NCBI GenBank assembly: GCA_022361315.1
Contig: JAKSBB010000599.1
Location: forward strand, 1-7,052
Length of the DNA stretch: 7,052 nt
Source of the DNA: Desulfobacterales bacterium
Lineage (GTDB): Bacteria > Desulfobacterota > Desulfobacteria > Desulfobacterales > Desulfobacteraceae
Reading direction: 5' to 3'
Under the pieces are notes generated by a model that saw nothing but the letters and a program-made list of their open reading frames with translations, ran no database searches and was not told where the DNA came from. Below are positions 1 to 6,643 of this stretch, one piece after another (the stretch's first letter is position 1; each line of letters starts with the position of its first letter). Position numbers and translations under genes: made by a program.

Positions 1-2635
1 GGGGAAATCCGTAAATCAGGCTGTCAAAGGTCATGTTTTCTTCGTCTTCGTCTCCGCCTTCCTGGATCGTCACATGGGGAAACTGCCGGGTAAACTCAGG
101 TGCAAAGCGTTCTTCAAATACATCCATGATGTCATCTGCAGTGGCCTCCTCCCCCCTGACCCAGGCGGAGATGCTGACTTTCCTGAGCCGGTTTTTCCGC
201 TCGATCCTGTAACGCCCCTCCGCCATAGACACGGATGCCACAGCAGAGAGCGGGACCTGTTCTCCGTCGGGTGTTGTGATTCTGAGGCGTTCCAGACTGC
301 TGAAATCCCGGCGTTCCGCCTCATCCAGCCGGACATAGACATCCACCTCCTCCTGGCCCCGCTGAAGGGTCAGGGCTTTTCTGCCGAAATAACTGTCCTT
401 CACCTGATTGGAAAGATCAGCCAGGGAAAGGCCCAGGGGCCGGGCAGAAGGACGTAGTGCCAATTGAATTTCATTGGCTTTCACGACCGCATCCGACCGG
501 ACCTGGTAGACCGCATCAAATCCCTGTAGCCACTGCTTCACCTCATCTCCGGCCTTTACCAGATCGGCAGAGCTGCTGCCAAGCAGATGAATAACGATGG
601 GGGCTTCCGGCATACCGACACTGTCCGTAAAAAAATGAACAGACCGTGCCCCTGCCATATCCGGCATGGCCGCCTGCCAGGCAGCGATAATTTCCATACT
701 GTCCGCCGATCTTCTGGCGGCCGGCACCAGAACCGCCTGGACGCTCCCGAACCTGGGATCACTCTCCTCCACTTCACCGGCTTCATCCCCCAAAAGATGT
801 CCGGTCAGGCTGATCTGACTCTCAATAACCGGTTTCCCGTTCCGGTCTTTCAGCGTCCCCCCACTTTGGGAAAGTGCCAGTTCCATGTCCTCAACGGCGC
901 TGCGCGTCTTTTCTATGCCTGTACCGGCAGGGAACTCAACCGTGGCTGTGATCACCCTGCCTGAGTTTTCCGGAAACAGGTCAAAGGGAAGAAAGCCACC
1001 CATCAGCATACCTGCCGAAATAAACAACAGGCTGACACCGCAGCAGAGCGTTGCATACCGGTAGCGGAGCACCGTTGAAAGAAACGGCGTATACCACCGG
1101 CTGACAATCCGTTCCAAACGGCCCGCAGCACGGCGTGAGTTGTTTCCACGACGATTGCCTCCCGTTCCGGAAACCGGCTTCCCATGGTTAAGATGTGCCG
1201 GCAACAGAACGAAACACTCCAGCAGGGACATCAGAAGACAGGCGATCACGGTGACCGGCAGCACGGCAATGAAGCGGCCCATCATCCCGGGAATGAAAAG
1301 CAGGGGAACAAAGGCCACCACATTGGTGGCAACGGCCACAATAACAGGCATTCCCACCTCCCTTACCCCGGAGGTCACCGCTTCCAGCGGACCAAGTCCC
1401 CTTTCCCTGTGGTAAAGGATTGCCTCCCCCGTGACGATGGCGTCGTCGGCAATGATGCCCAGAACCATGATCAGACTGAACAGGGACACCATGTTCAGGG
1501 TGCCGCCGGTGGCCCAGAGCACCGCCAGGCCCCCGAGAATGGAAAAGGGTATGCCGGCGGCCACCCAGAAGGCCAGGCCGGCATCGATAAACAGCCACAG
1601 GATGATAAGGACACAGATCAGGCCATACCCCCCGTTTTTGATCAGGCTGCCGATCCGCTCCGTGGTGGCGGTGCTGGCATCAAACAGTATCCCGGTGTCA
1701 ATGCCCGGAGGCAGTCCCCCCTCTTTCCGGGTCAGGTAGGCCCGGACCGCCCTTGAGATCTCAATGGCGTCTTCTGTACGGGTTTTGTGGATATTGATAA
1801 GGATACCGGGTGTACCGTTCACCCGAACTTCTGCGTTTTTGTTTATAAACCCGTCGGTCACCTCGGCAATGTCTTTCAAAGGAATGCGTTCCCCCCTGCT
1901 GCCGGTTACGGCAATAATGTCGCCGATCTGGCCGGCGGAATCTTTCCTGCCGCTGGTACGGATGGCGAACCGGGTGCCGGCCTGACGGATTTCTCCCCCT
2001 GCCGTGTCAAGGTTGTTCCGGGCCAGATTCCCGGCAATATCTCCGATGGTCACCCCGTATTTTCGAAGGGTTTCCTGGGACACCGCCACAGAGATTTCAT
2101 CCTCTCGTACACCGTCAAGAAAGACCTTGGATACGGTCGGTAACCGCTGCAGCTCGTCCCGGAGAACCAGACCCGCCGACTTAAGGTCTTTTTCGGTCAC
2201 ATCTCCGTTCAGAAAAAGCGTCATCACGGCAAAGGACTGAACCGGCCGGTCGATCACCGGTTTTTCCGCATCTTCGGGAAACCCGGAAATGGCATTCACC
2301 CGGGTTCTGATCCTGTCAAACACCGCTTCGGGATCACTGCCGGAGGCCACCAGAAAAACCGCCCTGCCGATGCCGTATTCCGCTACGGTCCGGATGTCCA
2401 GGACACCGTCCAGTCCCCGGGTGGCCATCTCAATCTTCCTTAAAACCCCCTCTTCCACATTCACGGGGTCCGCCCCTTCCCAGACGATCGTCACTTCAAC
2501 AGTGTCGTGGGCCATCACCGGCAGATCTTCACGTACCATCAGGGAAACGGCGGTGACGCCTGCCAGCATCACCGTCACAAAGATAATATTGGCAAACACG
2601 CGGTTCTCTGCCAGATAGGTCATCACACTATTCAT
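1..2635 (-). CDS. RND efflux permease, HAE1/AcrB type (3' end off the window)
   Basis: Inner-membrane proton-driven pump of the RND superfamily, the engine of a tripartite exporter. The minus-strand frame is open from ATG at 2635 to the left edge, giving 878 residues of a family that usually has about 1,000-1,050. Residues 13-33 are TM1 and 34-330 the first periplasmic porter/docking half. TM2-TM6 span about 335-480. TM4 carries GIIADDAIVTGEA, with Asp397-Asp398 equivalent to the AcrB Asp407/Asp408 proton-relay pair; heavy-metal (CzcA/CusA) pumps lack this pair. TM7 is at about 525-550, and 557-865 form the second periplasmic half. TM8-TM12 and the stop lie outside. The start is supported by GGAGGG at 2640-2645, four bases upstream. 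It overlaps the adaptor stop by 8 bp (ATGAATAG), implying coupled translation. Substrate cannot be read from sequence; drugs, bile-like compounds, solvents or lipids are family possibilities. No frameshift was seen. Confidence 0.95.
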   Translation of the reverse strand, partial: MNSVMTYLAENRVFANIIFVTVMLAGVTAVSLMVREDLPVMAHDTVEVTIVWEGADPVNVEEGVLRKIEMATRGLDGVLDIRTVAEYGIGRAVFLVASGSDPEAVFDRIRTRVNAISGFPEDAEKPVIDRPVQSFAVMTLFLNGDVTEKDLKSAGLVLRDELQRLPTVSKVFLDGVREDEISVAVSQETLRKYGVTIGDIAGNLARNNLDTAGGEIRQAGTRFAIRTSGRKDSAGQIGDIIAVTGSRGERIPLKDIAEVTDGFINKNAEVRVNGTPGILINIHKTRTEDAIEISRAVRAYLTRKEGGLPPGIDTGILFDASTATTERIGSLIKNGGYGLICVLIILWLFIDAGLAFWVAAGIPFSILGGLAVLWATGGTLNMVSLFSLIMVLGIIADDAIVTGEAILYHRERGLGPLEAVTSGVREVGMPVIVAVATNVVAFVPLLFIPGMMGRFIAVLPVTVIACLLMSLLECFVLLPAHLNHGKPVSGTGGNRRGNNSRRAAGRLERIVSRWYTPFLSTVLRYRYATLCCGVSLLFISAGMLMGGFLPFDLFPENSGRVITATVEFPAGTGIEKTRSAVEDMELALSQSGGTLKDRNGKPVIESQISLTGHLLGDEAGEVEESDPRFGSVQAVLVPAARRSADSMEIIAAWQAAMPDMAGARSVHFFTDSVGMPEAPIVIHLLGSSSADLVKAGDEVKQWLQGFDAVYQVRSDAVVKANEIQLALRPSARPLGLSLADLSNQVKDSYFGRKALTLQRGQEEVDVYVRLDEAERRDFSSLERLRITTPDGEQVPLSAVASVSMAEGRYRIERKNRLRKVSISAWVRGEEATADDIMDVFEERFAPEFTRQFPHVTIQEGGDEDEENMTFDSLIYGFP

Positions 2636-3953
2636 GGTTCCCTCCGGCAGTGTTCTCCGCCACCCGGACGGGTCGCGACAGGTCTGCAGGTTCAACACCG
2701 GAAACCGCGACCCGGTAACCGTCGGACAGGCCCTCCCCAATGAATATGGTGGCGCCGGTTTTGCGAACCATCCGGACAGTCACCGCTTCCAGCTGCCCCC
2801 CATTCACCCGGTATACGGTATTGCCATTGTGAAGCGCCTGCAGGGGCAGCTTTGCCACGTGGTCAAGCGGCCTTCCCTGCACCGCAACCCTGCAGAACAT
2901 GCCTTCCAAAGGCCTGAATGGTATCGTGGCGTCACGCGTTTCCGGATGCGTTGTCTCTCTATCCAATGTCACTGCCACAAGAAAGGTCCGGCTGGATCCG
3001 GAGTAACGAATTACTCTAGCCACTTTGCCCTTGAGGGGAACAGGCCGTCCGGTTTCGGTCCAGGTGACGGTACAAGGCGCCCCCAGAATACCTTCGGGGT
3101 ATCCGGCCCCCGGATCTACCCGGTCAAAGAGGGTATCCAGCTCCGCCGCAGACAGGGGGACATGAATCTCCAGGCTGTCGTCGTTACAGAGCGTCATGAT
3201 ATTCTGTCCGGACTGTACCTGCATCCCCGGTTCTGCCAGGCTATCACGAATCCGGCCTGCGAACGGGGCGGTGACGGTACACCGTCTGATGTTCAGGCGG
3301 ATCATGGACAATTCCGCCCGGCAGGCGGCCAATTGGAACCGGGCCACCCGGATGTCTCCGGCATAGGCTGTCAGTTGCCGCTCAAGCTGCTTTAAGGCAA
3401 GTACCTGTGTATTCCATTCCGTTTCCAGGGTTTCCAGCTCACTTCTGCTCACCACCTGCCCCTGGCTGTGGAGTTTCTGCGCCCGATCAAACCGTTCCCG
3501 GGCCAGTTCCTGATTCCGCTCAAGGGCCGGCCGCCGCCCCAGATCAATTCGGGATCGGTCTTCCAGATTTTTGATTTGCTGCCGGATCTCCTGTTCACGG
3601 GCTGAAACCCGCGCCAGCTCATTGTCAAAATCTGAGGTATCGAGGGTGAAAAGGATCTCCCCTTTGTCCACCCTGAGGCCGGCCTCTGCCCCCGGATTCA
3701 CCCGGTAAACCCTGCCCGGAACCTCCGGTGTGATATTCACCGTATCCCGGCATACGGCTGATCCATACCCCTCGATGTTGACGGGATAGTCTGAATACTC
3801 AATACGGACTGTCCTTACCGTAAGGGGCGGCGCCTCTTTAAGGGTCTGTACAGGTGCTTCCTTCATGCCTGCCAGAAGCACCATTGCGGCCACCCCGGCC
3901 AGCAAAATCGTGCCACACACCGCCAGGTTCCGAATAACGCGTCTTTTTTTCAT
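2628..3953 (-). CDS. RND efflux periplasmic adaptor (HlyD/AcrA-type membrane fusion protein)
   Basis: Periplasmic adaptor (441 aa) bridging the RND permease and an outer-membrane channel. Residues 1-9 are basic (MKKRR), and 10-30 form one hydrophobic segment serving as membrane anchor or uncleaved signal. No proper lipobox is present. The first lipoyl half-motif is at about 77-112 (EVPGRVYRV...VDKGEILFTLD). A long helical hairpin rich in Glu, Arg, Gln and Leu runs 113-215. The second lipoyl half is at 226-255 (TAPFAGRIRDSLAEPGMQV). The beta-barrel domain spans about 258-360 and the membrane-proximal domain 361-430. Length and domain order are normal for the family. ATG at 3953 is chosen because it gives the basic N-terminus followed by the hydrophobic segment; upstream in-frame codons would run back into the preceding gene. 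No clear Shine-Dalgarno precedes it. The gap to the preceding PepSY-MipA gene is only 19 bp, so coupling is likely. It overlaps the permease start by 8 bp. No metal-binding His/Met clusters stand out. Confidence 0.93.
   Translation of the reverse strand: MKKRRVIRNLAVCGTILLAGVAAMVLLAGMKEAPVQTLKEAPPLTVRTVRIEYSDYPVNIEGYGSAVCRDTVNITPEVPGRVYRVNPGAEAGLRVDKGEILFTLDTSDFDNELARVSAREQEIRQQIKNLEDRSRIDLGRRPALERNQELARERFDRAQKLHSQGQVVSRSELETLETEWNTQVLALKQLERQLTAYAGDIRVARFQLAACRAELSMIRLNIRRCTVTAPFAGRIRDSLAEPGMQVQSGQNIMTLCNDDSLEIHVPLSAAELDTLFDRVDPGAGYPEGILGAPCTVTWTETGRPVPLKGKVARVIRYSGSSRTFLVAVTLDRETTHPETRDATIPFRPLEGMFCRVAVQGRPLDHVAKLPLQALHNGNTVYRVNGGQLEAVTVRMVRKTGATIFIGEGLSDGYRVAVSGVEPADLSRPVRVAENTAGGNHE
2640..2645 (-). 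promoter_or_regulatory. Ribosome binding site of the RND permease
   Basis: GGAGGG on the minus strand, four bases before ATG at 2635 and inside the last codons of the adaptor gene. It fixes the permease start and supports translation coupled to the adaptor. Confidence 0.75.
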
Positions 3954-3972
3954 GAATATCAACCAGATAAGA

Positions 3973-4944
3973 TTAGAAGGAATACATGACGCCGAGGACC
4001 AGTTCTCCGGCATAGTCTTCGTCAACGATAGGGCTATTGGTGATTTCCGATCCGAAGGCGGTGATACCGGCCACCCCGATGGCGGTGAAATCCCCGTAAA
4101 TCGGCCTCTGTACCATGAGTTCCACCTCGGCTTCAAAACCGGCCCCTGGACTGTAGGCCGCCCGGTCTGCCCTGGCTTCCCGGGTGGAAACCCCGTAATA
4201 ATAATCCGTTGCATCCCCGCTCATCCAGGTCAGATTGACAGCCGGGGTGAATTCAAATGCGCCGATCATCCAGGTCCTTGCCACGGAAACTTCCACCTCC
4301 TGACCGTCATGTTCCCCGCTCACATCCTGAAGCACTTCCAGGCCCAGGTCCCATTCCCCGATCCTAAAGGCCCCTGTCAGCCCGGCAGTGTAAACCGTAT
4401 CCAGCTCATCCATCCCCGTCAGATAACTGCTGTCTTCCGGATCATATCCGCCACCGAAGTCCACAGCCCCCTTCACCGCCAGATCAAGGCGATCCGTCCG
4501 GTAAAACGAATAGGTGAGCGCCAGATCCTGATAGGCCTGCAAAGCCAGCCGATTGTTCTCATAACGAAAAAAAAATGCGGGTTGAAATTCAGTATCCGTT
4601 CCCCTGTAGATCTCGGTTTCCGCCATGAGACCTGCACCGATGGATAATTCCCCCCCGATCCAGGGCAGCCCCGCTTCCTCCTCCACCTCCAGCAATTCAC
4701 CATCTTTAGAAAAAATGAGTTCCAGTTCCTTTCCGTCCCGGGTCTCGATTTCCACCTCGTAGACCATCTGCCCCTGCCATTGTTCATACCTGACGGCCTC
4801 TATTTCCGCTCCCGGATAGGCATCCGATACCTGTCTTTCTATCCCGACCGGAAGGTCAACTGCATGGGCAAATACGCCACCTGCAAATAGAATCATCATA
4901 CCAGTGATCATTACGCTCATTAAATGTCGTCTTCTCGGCTTCAT
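3973..4944 (-). CDS. MipA/OmpV-family outer-membrane barrel with N-terminal PepSY-like domain
   Basis: Complete 323-aa protein with three parts. Residues 1-28 look like a Sec signal peptide (basic MKPRRR, hydrophobic core to about 24, likely cut after AHA). Residues 30-92 resemble a PepSY-like domain: AYPGAEIEAVRYE, then MVYEVEIETRDGKELELIF and a final DGELLEVEEE. Residues 97-323 look like a MipA/OmpV barrel: a GAGLMAETEIYRGTD start, alternating amphipathic strands, TDYYYGVS at 246-253, a Tyr-rich AAYSPGAGF, then NSPIVDEDYAG near the end and a terminal Phe typical of outer-membrane barrels. MipA of E. coli is known as a scaffold for murein enzymes, and OmpV-like proteins as channels; the role here is unknown. 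It opens the pump operon, 19 bp before the adaptor. The start is supported by GGGGG at 4954-4958. Two homopolymers lie in the coding strand: T9 encoding Phe124-126 and G7 at about residues 97-98. Family recognition is by eye; the fusion itself is clear from one uninterrupted frame. Confidence 0.85.
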   Translation of the reverse strand: MKPRRRHLMSVMITGMMILFAGGVFAHAVDLPVGIERQVSDAYPGAEIEAVRYEQWQGQMVYEVEIETRDGKELELIFSKDGELLEVEEEAGLPWIGGELSIGAGLMAETEIYRGTDTEFQPAFFFRYENNRLALQAYQDLALTYSFYRTDRLDLAVKGAVDFGGGYDPEDSSYLTGMDELDTVYTAGLTGAFRIGEWDLGLEVLQDVSGEHDGQEVEVSVARTWMIGAFEFTPAVNLTWMSGDATDYYYGVSTREARADRAAYSPGAGFEAEVELMVQRPIYGDFTAIGVAGITAFGSEITNSPIVDEDYAGELVLGVMYSF

Positions 4945-4953
4945 AGTCCTGAT

Positions 4954-4958
4954 CCCCC
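4954..4958 (-). promoter_or_regulatory. Ribosome binding site of the PepSY-MipA gene
   Basis: GGGGG within AAAGGGGGATCAGG on the minus strand, nine bases before ATG at 4944. It is purine-rich and well spaced, supporting that start. Confidence 0.55.
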
Positions 4959-5097
4959 TTTTCTCTTTTACGGTTAATCACATGCCATCGGTTCTGCTGT
5001 GTTGGACAGGAAAATGACACAGCCAAGGTAAAAGATAGGGAAAACCCGGGTGAAAAAATGGTGAAATCATGATCCTTTAGATATCTGCATCTCCGGA

Positions 5098-5113
5098 TGT
5101 AGAATATTCTACA
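5098..5113. promoter_or_regulatory. Perfect 16-bp palindrome, probable operator site 1
   Basis: TGTAGAATATTCTACA is identical to its own reverse complement over all 16 bases. It sits near the middle of the divergent region, 153 bp from the start codon at 4944 and 201 bp from that at 5315. The form suits a dimeric regulator. The palindrome also includes TAGAAT on both strands, which resembles a -10 box, but no matching -35 lies at the right distance. The regulator is not in the window. Confidence 0.6.
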
Positions 5114-5118
5114 CCTGC

Positions 5119-5134
5119 CATAGACTATTCTGCA
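5119..5134. promoter_or_regulatory. Degenerate copy of the palindrome, probable operator site 2
   Basis: CATAGACTATTCTGCA matches site 1 at 12 of 16 positions, with the right half ATTCT.CA best kept. It begins exactly 21 bp after site 1, two helical turns, so a protein bound at both would lie on one face of the DNA. This spacing is typical of cooperative tandem sites. Confidence 0.5.
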
Positions 5135-5150
5135 TCGTCACTGGTGACGA
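5135..5150. repeat. Inverted repeat with 7-bp arms, possible third regulator site
   Basis: TCGTCAC-TG-GTGACGA has perfect 7-bp arms around a 2-bp centre and abuts operator site 2 directly. Its sequence is unrelated to sites 1 and 2, so it may bind another protein. It is too short and lacks a T-run, so it is not a convincing terminator. Confidence 0.45.
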
Positions 5151-5253
5151 CTTTGGCCAATTATCCTATGCGCCACACACCCTACCCGCCTTCCAGGCCC
5201 ATACCCCTTTTATTTAAACCGGTTAACAAAAAGTAGCACCACAGAATCAGGAA

Positions 5254-5269
5254 CGGTTCGCATTTTGCT
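5254..5269 (+). promoter_or_regulatory. Sigma-54-like -24/-12 promoter for the tolC operon
   Basis: CGGTTCGCATTTTGCT has GG and GC separated by exactly 10 bases, as in the TGGCACG-N4-TTGCW consensus. It keeps GG, the following C and G, TTGC and the final W, but differs at -26 and in the CA after GG. Transcription would start near 5280, about 35 bases before the ATG at 5315. The palindromes at 5098-5134 lie about 120 bp upstream, a normal distance for an NtrC-type activator. The match is partial, so this is a hypothesis. Confidence 0.4.
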
Positions 5270-5314
5270 ATCCCATAACATGTAGTGCTGAAACGGAAAT
5301 GGAACGGTGAACAT

Positions 5315-6643
5315 ATGAAATGTATTATCTTGGCCCTATTGATTCTGACTCAGGTATTCACAGGGGCAGCAGCAACGGAATCACTCCATCGGTTTGATAA
5401 AACCATTCCCCTGTGGCAGGCCCTGAATACGGCGGTTCAAAACAATCCGAAAATTCAGGGTCGCATGGCGGACTGGGACGCCCTTATCGAAAAATATCGG
5501 GAAGTAACAGGCCTTCCCGATCCCGTTTTCAACATCACCTATTTTCCCAGCCCCATTGAAACCCGCCTTGGTCCCCAGGATTACAATGTCACCCTGTCCC
5601 AGGGCATTCCCTTTCCCGGTAAGCTGAATAAAAAAGGACGGATCGTTGAAAAACAGATCCTGGCTGCCAAAGGGGAACTGGAAAGGGAAATCAAAACCAT
5701 CCGTACCCGGGTGATCGCAAGTTACGCAGAGCTTTCCTATATCCAGACCGCAAGGGAAGTTGCGGCAAAGAACATGGCCCTCATAGATGCCCTGCTGGTG
5801 GAAGCGACCCAACGATATGCGCAAAATACGGAAAATACGGATAAGGCCCAACTCATTGACGTAATGCGGGCCAAGTCCCAGCGGGGGCAGACCGCCTACG
5901 ACATTCTCCTGCTGGAACGTCTTGAAAACACCCAGAAGGCAGACCTCAACGCCCTGATGAACCGGCCGCCGGACGCACCCATCGGACAGACGGAACCCGT
6001 GGAGATCCGGCCCCTGCACCTCTCGGAATCAGAGTTGTTTGAAAAGGCCAGGGAGCATAACGATACCATCAAAATCTCCAGTGCCAGGGTGGCCACGGCG
6101 GAGGCTGGGGTGGATCTGGCGGAAACCCGGGGACAGCCGGACTTCAGGCTCGGGCTGTTTTACGCCGGCATCGGCGAGGCGGAGATGAATGTAGAAGATT
6201 CCGGCAAGGACGCCGTGGGTGTGCAACTGGGGATCACCATCCCCCTGTGGTCGGGCAAAAACCGGGGAAGTAAACTGGCCGCACTGCACAAGAAAAAGGC
6301 GGCGGAGGCCAGAAAACAGGACGCAGAAAACCAGATCATGACCCGGATCTCCAAGGCCCGCTTCACCCTTGAAAATGCCTCACGGCTCATTGAGCTTTAC
6401 GAAACAGATCTGTTGCCCCAGTCCCTTGGCGCCCTGAACAGCAGCGAACTCTGGTACAGGGAAAACAAAGCCTCTTTTTCTGATTTTCTCGAGGCCCGAA
6501 GCGTGGTCCATAACTTTCAGCTGGCCCTGGCCCGTGCCAGGGCAGACTATGTGAAAACCCTGGCAGAGCTGGAAACCCTGACCGGAATTTCCCTTGTTTC
6601 TGTTCCCGCGCCCATTGGGGAGGAGGCCGGCCATGCCCATTAA
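5315..6643 (+). CDS. TolC/CusC-family outer-membrane efflux channel (first of two)
   Basis: Outer-membrane factor (442 aa) that would form the trimeric exit duct for a tripartite pump. Residues 1-20 are a signal peptide (MKCIILALLI..., likely cut after GAAA). Two outer-membrane-efflux repeats follow, at about 31-218 and 236-425. The first strand-turn region carries LSQGIPFPGKLNKKGR at 94-109; its counterpart in repeat two is LGITIPLWSGKNRGSK at 305-320. Both are typical of the family. Helical stretches rich in Ala, Glu, Lys and Arg lie between. There is no lipobox, so the mature protein is not a lipoprotein. ATG at 5315 is preferred over an in-frame GTG at 5285, because it places the signal peptide at the very N-terminus and lies after a weak purine-rich GGAACGGTGA. 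The tail ends GEEAGHAH. It is divergent from the pump operon and overlaps the next gene by 11 bp. No frameshift was seen. Confidence 0.93.
   Translation: MKCIILALLILTQVFTGAAATESLHRFDKTIPLWQALNTAVQNNPKIQGRMADWDALIEKYREVTGLPDPVFNITYFPSPIETRLGPQDYNVTLSQGIPFPGKLNKKGRIVEKQILAAKGELEREIKTIRTRVIASYAELSYIQTAREVAAKNMALIDALLVEATQRYAQNTENTDKAQLIDVMRAKSQRGQTAYDILLLERLENTQKADLNALMNRPPDAPIGQTEPVEIRPLHLSESELFEKAREHNDTIKISSARVATAEAGVDLAETRGQPDFRLGLFYAGIGEAEMNVEDSGKDAVGVQLGITIPLWSGKNRGSKLAALHKKKAAEARKQDAENQIMTRISKARFTLENASRLIELYETDLLPQSLGALNSSELWYRENKASFSDFLEARSVVHNFQLALARARADYVKTLAELETLTGISLVSVPAPIGEEAGHAH
6621..6626 (+). promoter_or_regulatory. Ribosome binding site of the second tolC-like gene
   Basis: A perfect AGGAGG six bases before ATG at 6633, inside the final codons of the first tolC-like gene. 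It picks this ATG over another in-frame ATG at 6645 and predicts stronger initiation than for the upstream gene. Confidence 0.85.

Larger units (their letters stand above)
4945..5314. other. Divergent intergenic control region
   Basis: A 370-bp stretch between the divergent pump and tolC operons with no believable gene. It must hold promoters for both. Seen inside: a ribosome binding site near 4954 for the minus-strand gene, three neighbouring inverted repeats between 5098 and 5150, an AT-rich segment at 5208-5233 that might bend DNA, and a sigma-54-like element at 5254-5269 facing the tolC genes. No well-spaced sigma-70 promoter with good -35 and -10 boxes was found on either strand. No transcription terminator is expected in a divergent region and none was seen. 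Confidence 0.85.

Noticed and set aside
1184..1756. Plus-strand open frame (190 codons) opposite the permease gene
   Set aside because: Low-complexity His/Gly/Gln-rich translation antisense to the conserved TM2-TM6 part of the RND pump; treated as a shadow.
1..2635. Heavy-metal (CzcA/CusA) pump
   Set aside because: TM4 has the DD pair of HAE1 drug-type pumps, and no His/Met clusters are seen in the pump or adaptor.
2634..3395. Long plus-strand open frame (253 codons) opposite the adaptor gene
   Set aside because: It is antisense to a gene with clear family motifs, its translation is Pro/Gly/Arg/His-rich without recognisable domains, and it has no supporting ribosome binding site.
3954..4214. 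Longer adaptor starting upstream of 3953
   Set aside because: The added residues read backwards into the PepSY-MipA coding region in another frame, look non-homologous, and would bury the N-terminal membrane anchor.
3865..4647. Long plus-strand open frame (260 codons) opposite the PepSY-MipA gene
   Set aside because: It is antisense across two well-supported genes and shows no signal, motif or start context; best explained as a by-product of the GC-rich coding strand.
4972..4987. Sigma-54-like element on the minus strand before the PepSY-MipA gene (TGGCATGTGATTAACC)
   Set aside because: The -24 half is good and it lies about 111 bp from the palindromes, mirroring the plus-strand site, but the -12 half has AC instead of the near-invariant GC, so it was not annotated.
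5135..5150. Intrinsic terminator at the 7-bp inverted repeat
   Set aside because: There is no following T-run on either strand, and a terminator is not expected between divergent promoters.
5285..5314. Upstream in-frame GTG start for the first tolC-like gene
   Set aside because: It would add ten charged residues ahead of a good signal peptide and begins about 5 bases after the predicted transcription start, leaving no room for a ribosome binding site.
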